From the NCBI RefSeq assembly GCF_000378085.1, contig NZ_KB899218.1, forward strand, positions 1 through 64,000: a stretch of 64,000 nt of DNA. Reading direction: 5' to 3'. The position numbers and the translations under genes were made by a program. A model generated the notes under the pieces. It searched no databases and was not told the origin of the DNA. It saw only the letters and a list, made by a program, of their open reading frames with translations. This document shows, piece by piece, positions 63,773 through 64,000 of this stretch (the first letter of the stretch is position 1; each line of letters starts with the position of its first letter). Origin of the DNA: Hoylesella loescheii DSM 19665 = JCM 12249 = ATCC 15930. GTDB lineage: Bacteria > Bacteroidota > Bacteroidia > Bacteroidales > Bacteroidaceae.

Positions 63773-64000
63773 TTACTTAGCTGAGGCGGTCTTACCAGAC
63801 TTCCTACGAATAACCTCACCCTTGAACAAAATACCTTTACCCTTATAAGGCTCAGGCTTGCGGAAAGAACGAATTTTAGCGCAGATGAGACCCAGCAACT
63901 GCTTGTCGCAAGATTCCAAAATCAACAGAGGGTTTTGGTTTCTTTCCGACTTGGTTTCTACCTTCACTTCGGCAGGAAGCTGAATGAAGATGGGGTGCGT
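63773..64000 (-). CDS. rplF: Ribosomal protein L6, C-terminal part
   Basis: The visible frame enters from beyond the window edge and ends at 63773. Its last 75 residues include THPIFIQLPAEVKVETKSER and RKPEPYKGKGILFKGEVIRR, the conserved end of L6. The N-terminus is outside the window. Confidence 0.97.
   Translation of the reverse strand, partial: THPIFIQLPAEVKVETKSERNQNPLLILESCDKQLLGLICAKIRSFRKPEPYKGKGILFKGEVIRRKSGKTASAK

Overview
The window looks like a chromosomal segment of a Bacteroidota bacterium, most likely Prevotella or a close relative. The signs are three SusC/SusD outer-membrane pairs, many lipoproteins with short lipoboxes, type IX secretion (T9SS) signals, and promoters of the Bacteroidota form TTG-19/20 nt-TAnnTTTG. 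Shine-Dalgarno sequences are largely absent; the MFS transporter gene is an exception. Family names come from reading the sequence only.

Layout. Positions 1-1.6 kb hold mobile-element debris: the end of an IS982-type transposase abutting a decayed IS256-type transposase. Next, mostly on the minus strand, come trpS, tRNA-Val(UAC), two overlapping glycosyltransferase genes and a YefM/YoeB toxin-antitoxin pair. Between 5.67 and 5.89 kb a promoter and an intrinsic terminator frame about 190 nt with no real gene, a small-RNA candidate. A PCMD-type lipoprotein, an outer-membrane beta-barrel protein and a small membrane protein follow. At 9.2-14.1 kb lies a 1630-residue protein that joins an exonuclease-like domain, a RecQ helicase and a UvrD-type helicase. 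An acyltransferase and a small DUF6078-like gene complete this part.

17.1-32.6 kb is a polysaccharide utilisation locus, all on the minus strand: SusC, SusD, PKD lipoprotein, DeoR regulator, beta-propeller glycosidase, SIS isomerase/deaminase, FucP-like MFS, ROK kinase, GH2 glycosidase and DUF4434 lipoprotein. The SIS, ROK and DeoR genes suggest an amino-sugar glycan as substrate (inference). 33.7-43.9 kb is a tight five-gene operon: SusC, SusD, BACON lipoprotein, subtilisin with a T9SS-like tail, and a PorV/PorQ-like protein. A lone Vsr endonuclease gene and a small membrane protein come next. 46.4-53.3 kb on the plus strand holds a third SusC/SusD set with a lipoprotein and an M64 metallopeptidase. 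Operons two and three look adapted to protein or glycoprotein breakdown products rather than plain glycans.

56.4-64 kb is the spc/alpha ribosomal operon in standard order, from rplF (partial) to rplQ, with secY, map, infA and rpoA.

The most unusual signal is a dispersed family of four intergenic arrays near 16.6, 33.3, 45.6 and 55.7 kb. Each is built from exactly 22-bp units with the core TTCCA-N7-TGGAAC, an invariant A at core position 5, and shared 3' tails. I cannot assign them to any element type I know. Other unexplained structures are a 132-bp hairpin with 29-bp perfect arms at 16.93-17.06 kb, a 171-bp element with 40-bp imperfect inverted ends at 15.47-15.64 kb, and two copies of a 'GAGTTAAG' module repeat in opposite orientation inside the first utilisation locus.
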